From an uncultured Actinomycetes bacterium (GTDB taxonomy: Bacteria > Actinomycetota > Actinomycetes > Nanopelagicales > Nanopelagicaceae): a stretch of 29,163 nucleotides of DNA. The first letter of the stretch is position 1. Each line of letters starts with the position of its first letter. Made by a program: the position numbers and the translations under genes. Shown here piece after piece: positions 15,761 to 24,000 of this stretch. The stretch lies in the NCBI GenBank assembly GCA_903928395.1, contig CAIYQS010000211.1, positions 1 through 29,163 of the forward strand, written 5' to 3'. The notes below the pieces were generated by a model that was not told the DNA's origin, searched no databases, and saw nothing but the letters and a program-made list of their open reading frames with translations.

Positions 15761-16669
15761 TTACAGTTTGCTAATTTGTTCTTTAAAAAATTCTGAGCCT
15801 AGTTCGCGTTGCGCGGTTTCGTACTTAATCATTGCCCAACTCCAGAAGTCAAAGTCAATCTGGGAGATTGAACTTTGAATCGCTCCCCAAAGCGTCCAAC
15901 CATAATTTGCCAACACAGAATAGAGCCAAGCTCTGGCAAATTTATCGGGTCTTGCTTCACCATAATATGCAGTGACTAATTCATGAAGGGCATCAATTTC
16001 CAGATGTGCCTCTGACCAAATATTTCCAAGCTCAAAGCAGGGATCGTTATTTCCCGAATATTCATAATCAATCAACCAAATTTTTTCACCAGCGTCAATA
16101 AAGTTAGCGGGTAACAAATCATTATTACAAGGCACAAGTGTCTGCTCGGTTTGCGCAAATGCTTTAGCAATAACATCGAGATAATGAAGGTAGTCGTCAT
16201 AGCCGTCAGGCTTACGAAATTTCTTTTCGTTCACTATTTTCAAGTAATTCGCCTGAACTTGAAACATGTTGAAATCACGTACAAATGGTTTAGCGCTATG
16301 AAGTATCCGACAACTTTCGGCGATTCTTTGTAGATTATTTGCCACTCCAGAGCTATCTAATGGCGTACCTGGTAGAAATCCAATAACAAGTACTCCACCC
16401 CCTGGTAGGTAGTCAAAAACCTGTGCACCTATTCCCACTTCGGCGGCCAACTTAGAGTTCTCGTATTCAGAATCCCGATCTATCGATAGCAAACTCGACT
16501 GGTTACTTGAAATTCGAACAACATAAGTACCTTCTGGAGTGGAAACTTTCAAATTTCGATTTGTAAGTCCACCTGAGAGTTCTGATATATCCGTTCGCCC
16601 ACGAAGTATTTCAACACGGTCCATTAACTCACCGAAAGATTGGTTCAGCTCCATGGCGGACAAACTCAC
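15761..16669 (-). CDS. Choline/ethanolamine kinase-like phosphotransferase
   Basis: 302-residue cytosolic kinase of the aminoglycoside phosphotransferase / choline kinase fold. Seen: a nucleotide loop (SGGLTNRNLKV, 32-42, and YVVRISS), the catalytic loop PCNNDLLPANF (180-190) with Asp184 and Asn189, and the metal-site segment WLIDYEYSGNNDPCFELGN with Asp201. The usual His two before the catalytic Asp is Asn here, a change I recall in other bacterial members. The likely substrate is choline, ethanolamine or another small aminoalcohol, which fits the N-methyl theme. GTG 16669 is preferred over ATG 16654 because it lies six bases after a TATCCT box in a good promoter. It is divergent from the second dimethylglycine-dehydrogenase-like gene, with 22 bases between starts. 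It converges with the homocysteine methyltransferase 29 bases away; no terminator hairpin is seen between them. Confidence 0.87.
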   Translation of the reverse strand: MSLSAMELNQSFGELMDRVEILRGRTDISELSGGLTNRNLKVSTPEGTYVVRISSNQSSLLSIDRDSEYENSKLAAEVGIGAQVFDYLPGGGVLVIGFLPGTPLDSSGVANNLQRIAESCRILHSAKPFVRDFNMFQVQANYLKIVNEKKFRKPDGYDDYLHYLDVIAKAFAQTEQTLVPCNNDLLPANFIDAGEKIWLIDYEYSGNNDPCFELGNIWSEAHLEIDALHELVTAYYGEARPDKFARAWLYSVLANYGWTLWGAIQSSISQIDFDFWSWAMIKYETAQRELGSEFFKEQISKL

Positions 16670-16685
16670 TTAAGAAGGATACATT
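16657..16685 (+). promoter_or_regulatory. Leaderless promoter of the second dimethylglycine-dehydrogenase-like gene
   Basis: -35 CGGACA (16657-16662, 4 of 6), 17-bp spacer, -10 TACATT (16680-16685, 4 of 6), six bases, then GTG 16692. It is the mirror image of the kinase promoter and shares bases with its -10, so the two promoters probably cannot be occupied by RNA polymerase at once. An AAGGAT purine run in the spacer (16675-16680) would lie upstream of the transcript start and so could not act as a ribosome site if this reading is right. Confidence 0.5.
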
Positions 16686-16704
16686 TATGCCGTGTCAATG
16701 TCAC
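16676..16704 (-). promoter_or_regulatory. Leaderless promoter of the choline-kinase-like gene
   Basis: On the minus strand: -35 GTGACA (16704-16699, 5 of 6), 17-bp spacer, -10 TATCCT (16681-16676, 4 of 6), six bases, then GTG 16669. The -10 overlaps the -10 of the opposing promoter by two bases (AGGATACATT on the + strand). The -35 lies inside the first codons of the opposing gene. Confidence 0.58.
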
Positions 16705-19139
16705 AGGTTCCTAGCCGTGCAAAGATCGTCGTTATCGGAGGCGGAGTAGGAGGCACTTCGGTCGCCTACCATTTAACGAAATATGGCGAGCGTGATGTTG
16801 TATTACTGGAAAGAAGTGAACTCACTAGCGGATCCACTTTTCACTCAGCAGGCTTAGTGGGGCAACTTCGCGCCGACCCAACTCTCACCAAAATGAATAT
16901 GTACTCGGTCGAGTTGTATCGAGAACTACAAGGCACTGATTCGCCCCCATCGTGGAATGAATGCGGAAGTATCAAATTGGCTTCGACGCCCGAGCGCATG
17001 CAAGAAATCAGACGGCAAATAGGTTGGGCAAAGACTTTTAACCTGGATCTTCACGAAATTTCACCAAAAGAGGCGCAAGAGAGATTTCCGCTCATTGATC
17101 TGACTGGTGTTATCGGCGCCTGCTACATGGGATCGGATGGACAAGTTGATCCATCTCAATTGGCGCAAGCGATGGCAAAAGGCGCTCGTAATAATGGGGT
17201 AGCTATTCACACCAACACTCGAGTGCTTGGTATTACGCAAACGGCAGGCCGTGTCACTGGTGTGCTCACTGACAAGGGCCATATTGAATGTGAAGTTGTC
17301 GTGAATTGTGGCGGCATTTATGCCGGAGAAATAGGTCGGATGCTTGACGTTCGAATCCCGATTGTTCCTATGAGTCACCAGTACCTCATTACCGAAAATT
17401 TCTTACCTTCAGGAGAAGTAACGCTGCCTTCACTTCGTGATCCGGACCTACTGATTTACTTTAGACAAGAGGTCGGCGGATTGTTGATGGGTGGATATGA
17501 GCGGCACTCCCGACCCTGGTTGGCAACCCGAGAATCGTTCGAAGAGATTCCACAAAACTTCAATTCGCAGTTACTGCCAGATGATTGGGATCGGTTTGAA
17601 GAAATTGCAGTAAATTCACAGATCCGAGTTCCCAAGATGGCCGAGCTTGGTATTAAGAATTTCGTAAATGGACCCGAGGGATTTACTCCGGACAATGAAT
17701 TTTGTTTAGGAGAGACCAGCGTTGGTGGGTTTTATGTTGCGGCGGGTTTCTGCGCCCACGGGATCGCGGGAGCTGGTGGAATAGGAAAAGTAGTTGCGGA
17801 GTGGATCATCGGAAATGAACCACCAATGGATTTGTGGCATATGGACATTCGGCGGTTTGGCGACTCCTACAAATCCCCTGCATTTACCTTGGACCGAATT
17901 CAAGAGAACTATGAACAGTATTACGACATTCACTATCCTCTCGAAGAGCGTCAGACTTGTCGCCCCAAGCGGACTTCACCGGTGTATGAATGGCATAAAA
18001 CCAATGGGGCCGTCTTTGGTGAAAAGGCCAGTTGGGAACGCGTTAATTTCTATGAGTCCAACAAGGGTGACGAAAATTTAAGACCTTTTGGTTGGGCTGG
18101 AAAGAATTGGTCAAATTCTGTTCAAGTGGAACATCGCGCTACTCGCGAAACCGCAGGAATCTTTGATGAATCCAGCTTTGCCAAGTTCAAAATTTCAGGC
18201 GTTCGCGCCGGTGAATTCTTAAATCTCGTTTGCGCAAATAACGTCGTTCGGGGACCAGACAAAACTACTTATACCCAAGCGTTGACCACCCGAGGCGGAA
18301 TTGAATCCGACTACACAGTTACTCAATTGGGTTCCGACGAATTTATGATCGTCACGGGAACCGCTTTTGGAACGCATGATATTGAATGGATTAGAAAACA
18401 ACAGCGCGAACTCTCCTATAAGGATGTCAGTGTTTCAGATATCACTTCTGAGTTAGCCGTGTTTGGAATCTGGGGTCCAAATGCCCGCGAAATTCTGACC
18501 TCCGTTACCAGTACGAGTTTAAGCAATGAAGATTTTCCTTTTATGACCTCGAAAAAGCTTGAAATTGCTGATGTTAAGTTGAGAGCAACCCGAATCACTT
18601 ATGTAGGTGAACTCGGGTGGGAACTTTATGTACCAGTGTCTGGGGCATTTGCAGTTTGGGAAGTTCTCATCTCAGCCGGTAAAAAGTTTGGCGCACTTCC
18701 GTGTGGCTATCGGGCAATTGAATCCCTCCGCTTGGAAAAGGGATACCTTGCATGGGGTGTAGAGATTTCGACCGAAACATCTCCAGCCGAGGCTGGACTG
18801 GATTTTGCGGTTTCGAAGAAGAAATTGGAATTTATTGGTAAAGCGGCACTTGATGGTGCGCCTCCAATCTCTAGAAAACTCGTTGCAATCACTTTTGACG
18901 ATATTCGTGATGTCCCACTTGGCAATGAACCAATACGGATTGGCGGAAGCGTTGTCGGTCGCGTAAAAAGCGGTGGACAGGGTTACTCAATCGGCAAAGC
19001 AATTGGCTACGCCTACTTACCACTCGAGCATTCTGCTGTAGGAACTAGCGTGGATGTCGAATTTTTTGGTGAGTGGAAACTCGGCACGATCAGCAGTTCG
19101 CCGCTCTATGATCCAAGTGGAGTCAAAATCCGATCATAA
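16692..19139 (+). CDS. Dimethylglycine/sarcosine dehydrogenase-like FAD and folate enzyme (second copy)
   Basis: 815-residue protein with the same layout as the enzyme at 11266-13785: N-terminal FAD fold (IVVIGGGVGGTSVAYHL from residue 12), oxidoreductase body, FAO_M linker, GcvT and GcvT_C domains. The SGSTFHSAGL motif with His51 matches the covalent-FAD site of mitochondrial dimethylglycine and sarcosine dehydrogenases more closely than the first copy does. VPMSHQYLITE and MGGYERHSRPW fall in the active-site region, and RGGIESDYTVTQL keeps the folate-site Asp. The protein is expected to oxidise an N-methyl group and form methylene-THF in the cytoplasm. Start GTG 16692 lies six bases after a TACATT box; ATG 16698 is the alternative. 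Its last six bases overlap the MMPL gene on the other strand. It may handle sarcosine while the other copy handles dimethylglycine; this is not shown. Confidence 0.88.
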   Translation: MSMSQVPSRAKIVVIGGGVGGTSVAYHLTKYGERDVVLLERSELTSGSTFHSAGLVGQLRADPTLTKMNMYSVELYRELQGTDSPPSWNECGSIKLASTPERMQEIRRQIGWAKTFNLDLHEISPKEAQERFPLIDLTGVIGACYMGSDGQVDPSQLAQAMAKGARNNGVAIHTNTRVLGITQTAGRVTGVLTDKGHIECEVVVNCGGIYAGEIGRMLDVRIPIVPMSHQYLITENFLPSGEVTLPSLRDPDLLIYFRQEVGGLLMGGYERHSRPWLATRESFEEIPQNFNSQLLPDDWDRFEEIAVNSQIRVPKMAELGIKNFVNGPEGFTPDNEFCLGETSVGGFYVAAGFCAHGIAGAGGIGKVVAEWIIGNEPPMDLWHMDIRRFGDSYKSPAFTLDRIQENYEQYYDIHYPLEERQTCRPKRTSPVYEWHKTNGAVFGEKASWERVNFYESNKGDENLRPFGWAGKNWSNSVQVEHRATRETAGIFDESSFAKFKISGVRAGEFLNLVCANNVVRGPDKTTYTQALTTRGGIESDYTVTQLGSDEFMIVTGTAFGTHDIEWIRKQQRELSYKDVSVSDITSELAVFGIWGPNAREILTSVTSTSLSNEDFPFMTSKKLEIADVKLRATRITYVGELGWELYVPVSGAFAVWEVLISAGKKFGALPCGYRAIESLRLEKGYLAWGVEISTETSPAEAGLDFAVSKKKLEFIGKAALDGAPPISRKLVAITFDDIRDVPLGNEPIRIGGSVVGRVKSGGQGYSIGKAIGYAYLPLEHSAVGTSVDVEFFGEWKLGTISSSPLYDPSGVKIRS

Positions 19140-21290
19140 GTTCGAACCGACTGGATCTTCGGGATCTACTGAAAGATGCGGTAAACCTCTATCGAGCCAC
19201 TTGGGGATCCACCAGTTAGATTTACCGAAGAGATGCATTAGTGCAGGCACCAAAATTGTGCGCAGCACAAAAGCATCAATAAAGACGGCGGATGCAAGCC
19301 CGATACCGAATTCTTTAATGACTTTTTCCCCGCCAAATACAAAGGAGGCAAAAACTGTAATCATGATCAGCGCAGCTGATGTAATGATGCGTCCGGTTTC
19401 GGTTTGACCGACGATCACAGCTTTACCATTGTCTTGCGTATGCACCCATTCTTCATGCATGCGACTCACCAGAAACACTTGGTAGTCCATCGACAAACCA
19501 AAGAGAATCGCCAGCATAATGACTGGAAGAAAAGCTTCGATCGGACCAGACCCGATGTTGAGTAATTTTTGACCCCAACCCCACTGGAACATCGCAACCA
19601 CGATTCCAAACGATGCACCCGCCGCGAAGAGATTCATGACTCCCGCTGTTAACGGAATGACAAAACTACGGAAAGCCAATAGCAGGAGCAAACACCCAAG
19701 AAGAATGATCACGCCAATGAACAACGGTAGTTTCCCACTGATCACGCTAGCGAAATCATCAAAAATCGCAGTCGTTCCTCCAACATAAATTGCGGTCTTG
19801 CTTCCCGCAATTGCCTTTGGAATAACGCTCGTTCTGAGTAATTTAATCAGATTGCTCGTTTTAATGTCCTGTGGCCCACTGCTCGGTATAACTTGCAGCA
19901 AACCAACAGTGCCATCGGATGAGGTAATAACGGGGCTAACCTGGGCTACGCCTGGGGTCGTCGCTAGTGCCCCAGCGACTAGTTGTAATGCGGTGGTATC
20001 TGAAGGTGAAGTGATCTGCGCAATTACCTGAAGCGGTCCGTTAGTTCCTGGTCCAAAACCTTTTGCTAATAAATCATATGCGGAACGAGTTGTAGTTCCC
20101 TTGGGATTGTTTCCCTGATCCGAAGACCCCAAATGCAGTGAGAAGAACGGGGTCGATAAAATTACGATAATTGCAATGGCTCCAACTGACAGGGATCGCG
20201 GCGCTTTAGCTACGGTACGTGACCACCTCGCCCACAAACTCTGCTCATGGTCTTTTAGAGTTCCCGAGTCGATGCTCTTGCGGGAACGACGGGAGTGAAC
20301 CTTGCGCTTCATAACTCCAAATAGTGCGGGCAAAAGAGTGAGCGAGGCAGACATTGTGACAAGAACCGTCGTAGATGCGGCAATCGCGACTCCATTGAGA
20401 AAGGAGAGACGCAATACAAATAGACCTAGCAGGGCAATGCAAACAGTGGCACCCGCAAATAAGACCGCACGGCCAGAAGTATCAATGGATTTAGACGCCG
20501 CCTCCTCCGGATCGACTCCCTGCGAAATTTCGCGTCGATAGCGCGAGACAATAAATAATGCATAATCAACGCCGACGCCTAGTCCGATCAAAGACCCCAA
20601 AATCGGCGCAAAACTAGCAATACCAATTGCGTGTGTTAGCAGGGTAACAATTCCAGAGGCTGTACCAAGTGCTAACAAGGCAACACCAAGTGGCAACAAC
20701 ATCGCGAAGAATGAACCAAAGGATATAAATAGGATTATTCCAGCTGCAAAAATACCAATTATTTCTCCTGGACTTCCCTTCGGAGCATTCAGTTGTCCAA
20801 CGGCTTCGCCCCCAAATTCAACTTCTAGATTTTGGGTCGTCGCACCTTTGCCGATACTTACTAAAGCCTTGACGTCCTTAGTCTTTATCAGTCTGGCATT
20901 AACCGAAAAAACAACGGGTGCATAAGCAGTCTGTTGATCTTTACTTATTTGTAGCGCATTTTGCGGATCATACGGAGACTTAACCACTCCAACTGTGGCT
21001 ATCCCCGCAACTTTCGTGAAGACGGCCTGCATCGCACTTTTCACAGCGGGATCATTGACTGTCCCCGAATTAACGTGGAAGACGATGGTTTCGGTATCCC
21101 CGGCTTGACGTGGAAAAGCCTTGCCAAGCAGGGCCAGCGCTTTAGTCGAATCCGTCCCGGGCAAGGAGAAGGAGTCATTGAAATTAGAGCCAACCGATTG
21201 TGCAATGGCTGTAATGCCAAAAAGTGCAATCAGCCAAAAACCAATGACGTAATATTTTTTCCGAAACGCGAAGCGGCCTAATGCCTTCAT
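19134..21290 (-). CDS. MMPL-family (RND superfamily) membrane transporter
   Basis: 718-residue integral membrane protein with two MMPL halves, each a first membrane helix, an extracytoplasmic domain and a block of helices. Both proton-relay motifs are seen: GVGVDYALFIVSR (Asp242-Tyr243) and GLSMDYQVFLVSR (Asp602-Tyr603). The C-terminal NWWIPKWLDRGLPHL ending is common in actinobacterial members. Family roles are proton-driven export of lipids, lipopeptides or drugs; the substrate here cannot be told. ATG 21290 has AAGG six bases ahead. Its function shows no clear link with the C1 or methylcitrate genes beside it. It follows PrpD by 79 bases on the same strand, so it may be co-transcribed or use a weak promoter of its own near 21336-21363. 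Confidence 0.93.
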   Translation of the reverse strand: MKALGRFAFRKKYYVIGFWLIALFGITAIAQSVGSNFNDSFSLPGTDSTKALALLGKAFPRQAGDTETIVFHVNSGTVNDPAVKSAMQAVFTKVAGIATVGVVKSPYDPQNALQISKDQQTAYAPVVFSVNARLIKTKDVKALVSIGKGATTQNLEVEFGGEAVGQLNAPKGSPGEIIGIFAAGIILFISFGSFFAMLLPLGVALLALGTASGIVTLLTHAIGIASFAPILGSLIGLGVGVDYALFIVSRYRREISQGVDPEEAASKSIDTSGRAVLFAGATVCIALLGLFVLRLSFLNGVAIAASTTVLVTMSASLTLLPALFGVMKRKVHSRRSRKSIDSGTLKDHEQSLWARWSRTVAKAPRSLSVGAIAIIVILSTPFFSLHLGSSDQGNNPKGTTTRSAYDLLAKGFGPGTNGPLQVIAQITSPSDTTALQLVAGALATTPGVAQVSPVITSSDGTVGLLQVIPSSGPQDIKTSNLIKLLRTSVIPKAIAGSKTAIYVGGTTAIFDDFASVISGKLPLFIGVIILLGCLLLLLAFRSFVIPLTAGVMNLFAAGASFGIVVAMFQWGWGQKLLNIGSGPIEAFLPVIMLAILFGLSMDYQVFLVSRMHEEWVHTQDNGKAVIVGQTETGRIITSAALIMITVFASFVFGGEKVIKEFGIGLASAVFIDAFVLRTILVPALMHLFGKSNWWIPKWLDRGLPHLSVDPEDPVGSNL

Positions 21291-21335
21291 GGTTACCTTA
21301 ATTATTTATGGGGATTAGTTAGTGAGTAGGGAGCA

Positions 21336-21363
21336 ATCCTATCCTTCCCACCCGTGCCTGCAA
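21336..21363 (-). promoter_or_regulatory. Weak candidate promoter for the MMPL gene
   Basis: On the minus strand: TTGCAG (21363-21358, 3 of 6), 16-bp spacer, TAGGAT (21341-21336, 4 of 6), which would give a leader of about 40 bases with an AAGG ribosome site. The match is modest, and read-through from the methylcitrate operon is equally possible, because no terminator hairpin is visible in the 79-base gap. Confidence 0.22.
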
Positions 21364-21369
21364 TTTAGG

Positions 21370-22830
21370 TTACTTTGAAGACTTAACAAAAAGCGATAGA
21401 AAATCAACAACGGGCGTGGATTCAAGGGCGTTTCGATTGAGACTAACTTCTGTAATCGCCGCTTGTTCTTCCTGAGAAAAGATTCGCGCTAGGTTTGTCT
21501 GAAACTTTGCAACTAATAGCGGAATTCCTTCCTTCCGGCGGCGGGCGTGTCCAATGGGATATTCCACGACAACCTCATCGAGAATAGTGCCATCCATTAG
21601 TTCAATTGTTAACCCATTAGCAATCGAGCGCTTGCTTGGGTCGTGATAGTCAGCTGTGAAGTTCTTATCCTCGACACAAACTATTTTCGCTCGCAAGGAA
21701 TCTATTCTTGAATCACTTGCAACGTCATCCTCGTAATCTCTAGCGGTGAGACGTCCAAAAATAAGTGGCACGGCCACCATATATTGGATGCAATGATCTC
21801 GATCGGCCGGATTATTGAGTGGTCCTGATTTATCAATAATTCTTATACAGGCTTCATGCGTGCGAATCGTCACCTTCTTGATCTCACTTACCTCCCTGCC
21901 TAGATCCCGAAGTGTGTTACTCAAAGTCATTGCCGCCTCAACAGCGGTTTGGGAGTGAAATTCCGCAGGGTAAGAAATCTTAAAGAGAATGTTCTCCATC
22001 ACATATGAACCGTAAGGACGTTGAAAAGTAAACGGTTTTCCCTTGAATGAGACATCATAAAAACCCCACGTTTTTGCGGTGAGGACAGTTGGGTAGCCCA
22101 TTTCGCCGGTTTGCGCGATCAGCGCGAGTCGAACCGCGCGAGCTGTTGCATCACCGGCTGCCCATGATTTCCGTGAACCAGCGTTAGGAAAATGTCGGTA
22201 CGTTCGTAAAGATTGACCATCAACCCATGCAAGTGAGACCGCATTCAATTGTTGCTCACGTGTCAGACCTAACATGTTCGCAACGACGGCTGTAGAGGCA
22301 ACTTTCACAAGCACAACGTGATCTAACCCCACTTTATTAAAAGAATTTTCAAGGGCAATACATCCCTGAATCTCATGGGCTTTGATCATTGCGGAAAGCA
22401 CATCTCGTATGGTGAGTGGATTCAATCCATTTGTAGAAACGTTACGAGAAATCCAGTCCGCGGTTGCCAAAATTGCGCCTAAATTATCGGAAGGGTGCCC
22501 CCACTCTGCGGCAAGCCAGGTGTCATTAAAATCGAGCCATCGAATCATTGTTCCTATGTTGAATGCTCCTTGGACCGGGTCCAATTCAAAATCAGTGCCC
22601 GGGACACGAACGCCATTGTGAACTTTTGTTTGGGGCACAATTGGCCCAAGCAATTTTCGGCAAGCCTCATACTCGAGCGCTTCGAGTCCGCAACCCAAAG
22701 TGTCGAGCAGGCAGTTCCAAGCAATTTCATAAGCAAGATCAGAAGTGATGACGTAATCTCGAACATAATCGACGATATCGATTATTTCTTGATCAAATTC
22801 TTGATTCGATGACTTAGTAATAGCAGACAC
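21370..22830 (-). CDS. prpD: 2-methylcitrate dehydratase (MmgE/PrpD family)
   Basis: 486-residue MmgE/PrpD-family protein, a normal length for PrpD, which dehydrates 2-methylcitrate to 2-methyl-cis-aconitate in the methylcitrate cycle. Seen: IRWLDFNDTWLAAEWGHPSDNLGAIL (residues about 91-116), the family's signature active-site segment, and KSWAAGDATARAVRLAL, another conserved stretch; also GYPTVLTA and YGSYVMENILFKISYPAEFHSQ. GTG 22830 has AAGGA about seven bases ahead and starts 24 bases after the PrpC stop. Its place after PrpB and PrpC makes the pathway assignment firm; the family also contains other hydro-lyases. Confidence 0.93.
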   Translation of the reverse strand: MSAITKSSNQEFDQEIIDIVDYVRDYVITSDLAYEIAWNCLLDTLGCGLEALEYEACRKLLGPIVPQTKVHNGVRVPGTDFELDPVQGAFNIGTMIRWLDFNDTWLAAEWGHPSDNLGAILATADWISRNVSTNGLNPLTIRDVLSAMIKAHEIQGCIALENSFNKVGLDHVVLVKVASTAVVANMLGLTREQQLNAVSLAWVDGQSLRTYRHFPNAGSRKSWAAGDATARAVRLALIAQTGEMGYPTVLTAKTWGFYDVSFKGKPFTFQRPYGSYVMENILFKISYPAEFHSQTAVEAAMTLSNTLRDLGREVSEIKKVTIRTHEACIRIIDKSGPLNNPADRDHCIQYMVAVPLIFGRLTARDYEDDVASDSRIDSLRAKIVCVEDKNFTADYHDPSKRSIANGLTIELMDGTILDEVVVEYPIGHARRRKEGIPLLVAKFQTNLARIFSQEEQAAITEVSLNRNALESTPVVDFLSLFVKSSK

Positions 22831-22854
22831 TTTAGTTTTCCTTTTTAGGAGTTG

Positions 22855-24000
22855 TTAACGGTCGGATAGTGGAATGAAGCTTCGATCTTCTGGTCCGGTA
22901 TAAATGGCACTTGGGCGAATGATTTTGTTGTCATTTCGTTGCTCGATGACGTGAGCTGACCATCCCGCAGTTCGAGCCATGACGAAAATTGGGGTAAAAA
23001 AGTTGGTAGGAATTTCCATCTTGTTGTAGGCAACAGCAGAGAACCAATCCAAATTTGGGAACATTCTTTTGGCATCCCACATGACGGCTTCTATTCGATC
23101 CGCAATTTCGTACAAAGCCATGGAACCTTCATCTAAAGACAAATCCTTCGCAATGGATTTAATAATCTGATTTCTCGGATCACTAACGGTATAAACCGGA
23201 TGACCAAATCCAATAACCACTTCTTTTCGTTCCACTCGATCACGAATATCTTGTTCGGCTTCATTCGCGCTGGAATAGCGTTCCTGGATTTCTAGCGCGA
23301 TTTCATTTGCGCCACCGTGTTTGGGTCCGCGAAGTGCACCGATCCCTCCTGTTATACATGAGTAGATATCTGAGCCAGTTCCGGCGATGACTCGAGTTGC
23401 AAAAGTAGAGGCATTAAATTCATGCTCCGCATAAAGAATGAGCGATGCGTGCATTGACTTGGCCCAGAGAGACTTCGGCTTCTCGCCATGCAACAAGTGG
23501 AGAAAGTGCTCTCCAATGGAATCATCATCCGTTTCGACTTCTATCTCTCTGCCTCCATGGGCGAAGTGGTACCAATAAAGGAGCATGGACCCAAGACACG
23601 CAAGCAATCTGTCAGCAATTTCGCGGGCGCCAGCCTCATCATGCGTGTGATCCTCTGGGCTATCACACCCGAGAGCAGATACCCCGGTGCGAAGTACATC
23701 CATCGGGTGAGTGTGCGCCGGCAACGCCTTAAGTACCTGTCTCACCGAAAGAGGCAAGCCACGAAGTGTCTTTAACTTTCCTTTGTAATTAGCCAGTTGA
23801 TCTTTGTCGGGAAGCGTCCCGTGAATCAATAAGTGAGCGACTTCTTCGAATTCGCAATTGTTAGCCAGGTCAACAATATCAAATCCACGATAATGCAGAT
23901 CGTTACCTGATCTACCAACTGAGCAAAGTGAAGTACTACCTGCTGCCACCCCGGATAGAGCTACAGATTTCTTTGGCTTGAAATCGATAGTACTCATCAT
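22855..24000 (-). CDS. prpC: 2-methylcitrate synthase
   Basis: 381-residue citrate-synthase-fold enzyme that condenses propionyl-CoA with oxaloacetate. The N-terminal SLCSVGRSGNDLHYRGFDI and CEFEEVAHLLIHGTLP are typical of PrpC rather than of hexameric citrate synthase. Catalytic segments seen: GGIGALRGPKHGGANEIAL, GFGHPVYTVSDPRN with the active-site His, and the C-terminal NFFTPIFVMARTAGWSAHVIEQ with an Arg at the carboxylate site. Tandem ATGs at 24000 and 23997; the first overlaps the PrpB stop as TAATG, with GAGGAG just ahead. Some citrate synthase activity is common in this family. Confidence 0.93.
   Translation of the reverse strand: MMSTIDFKPKKSVALSGVAAGSTSLCSVGRSGNDLHYRGFDIVDLANNCEFEEVAHLLIHGTLPDKDQLANYKGKLKTLRGLPLSVRQVLKALPAHTHPMDVLRTGVSALGCDSPEDHTHDEAGAREIADRLLACLGSMLLYWYHFAHGGREIEVETDDDSIGEHFLHLLHGEKPKSLWAKSMHASLILYAEHEFNASTFATRVIAGTGSDIYSCITGGIGALRGPKHGGANEIALEIQERYSSANEAEQDIRDRVERKEVVIGFGHPVYTVSDPRNQIIKSIAKDLSLDEGSMALYEIADRIEAVMWDAKRMFPNLDWFSAVAYNKMEIPTNFFTPIFVMARTAGWSAHVIEQRNDNKIIRPSAIYTGPEDRSFIPLSDR

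Noticed and set aside
16693..16698. A perfect TTGACA (minus strand) near the kinase start
   Set aside because: It is only 11 bases from the TATCCT box and has no better -10 at 16-18 bases; GTGACA six bases further upstream has the correct 17-bp spacing.
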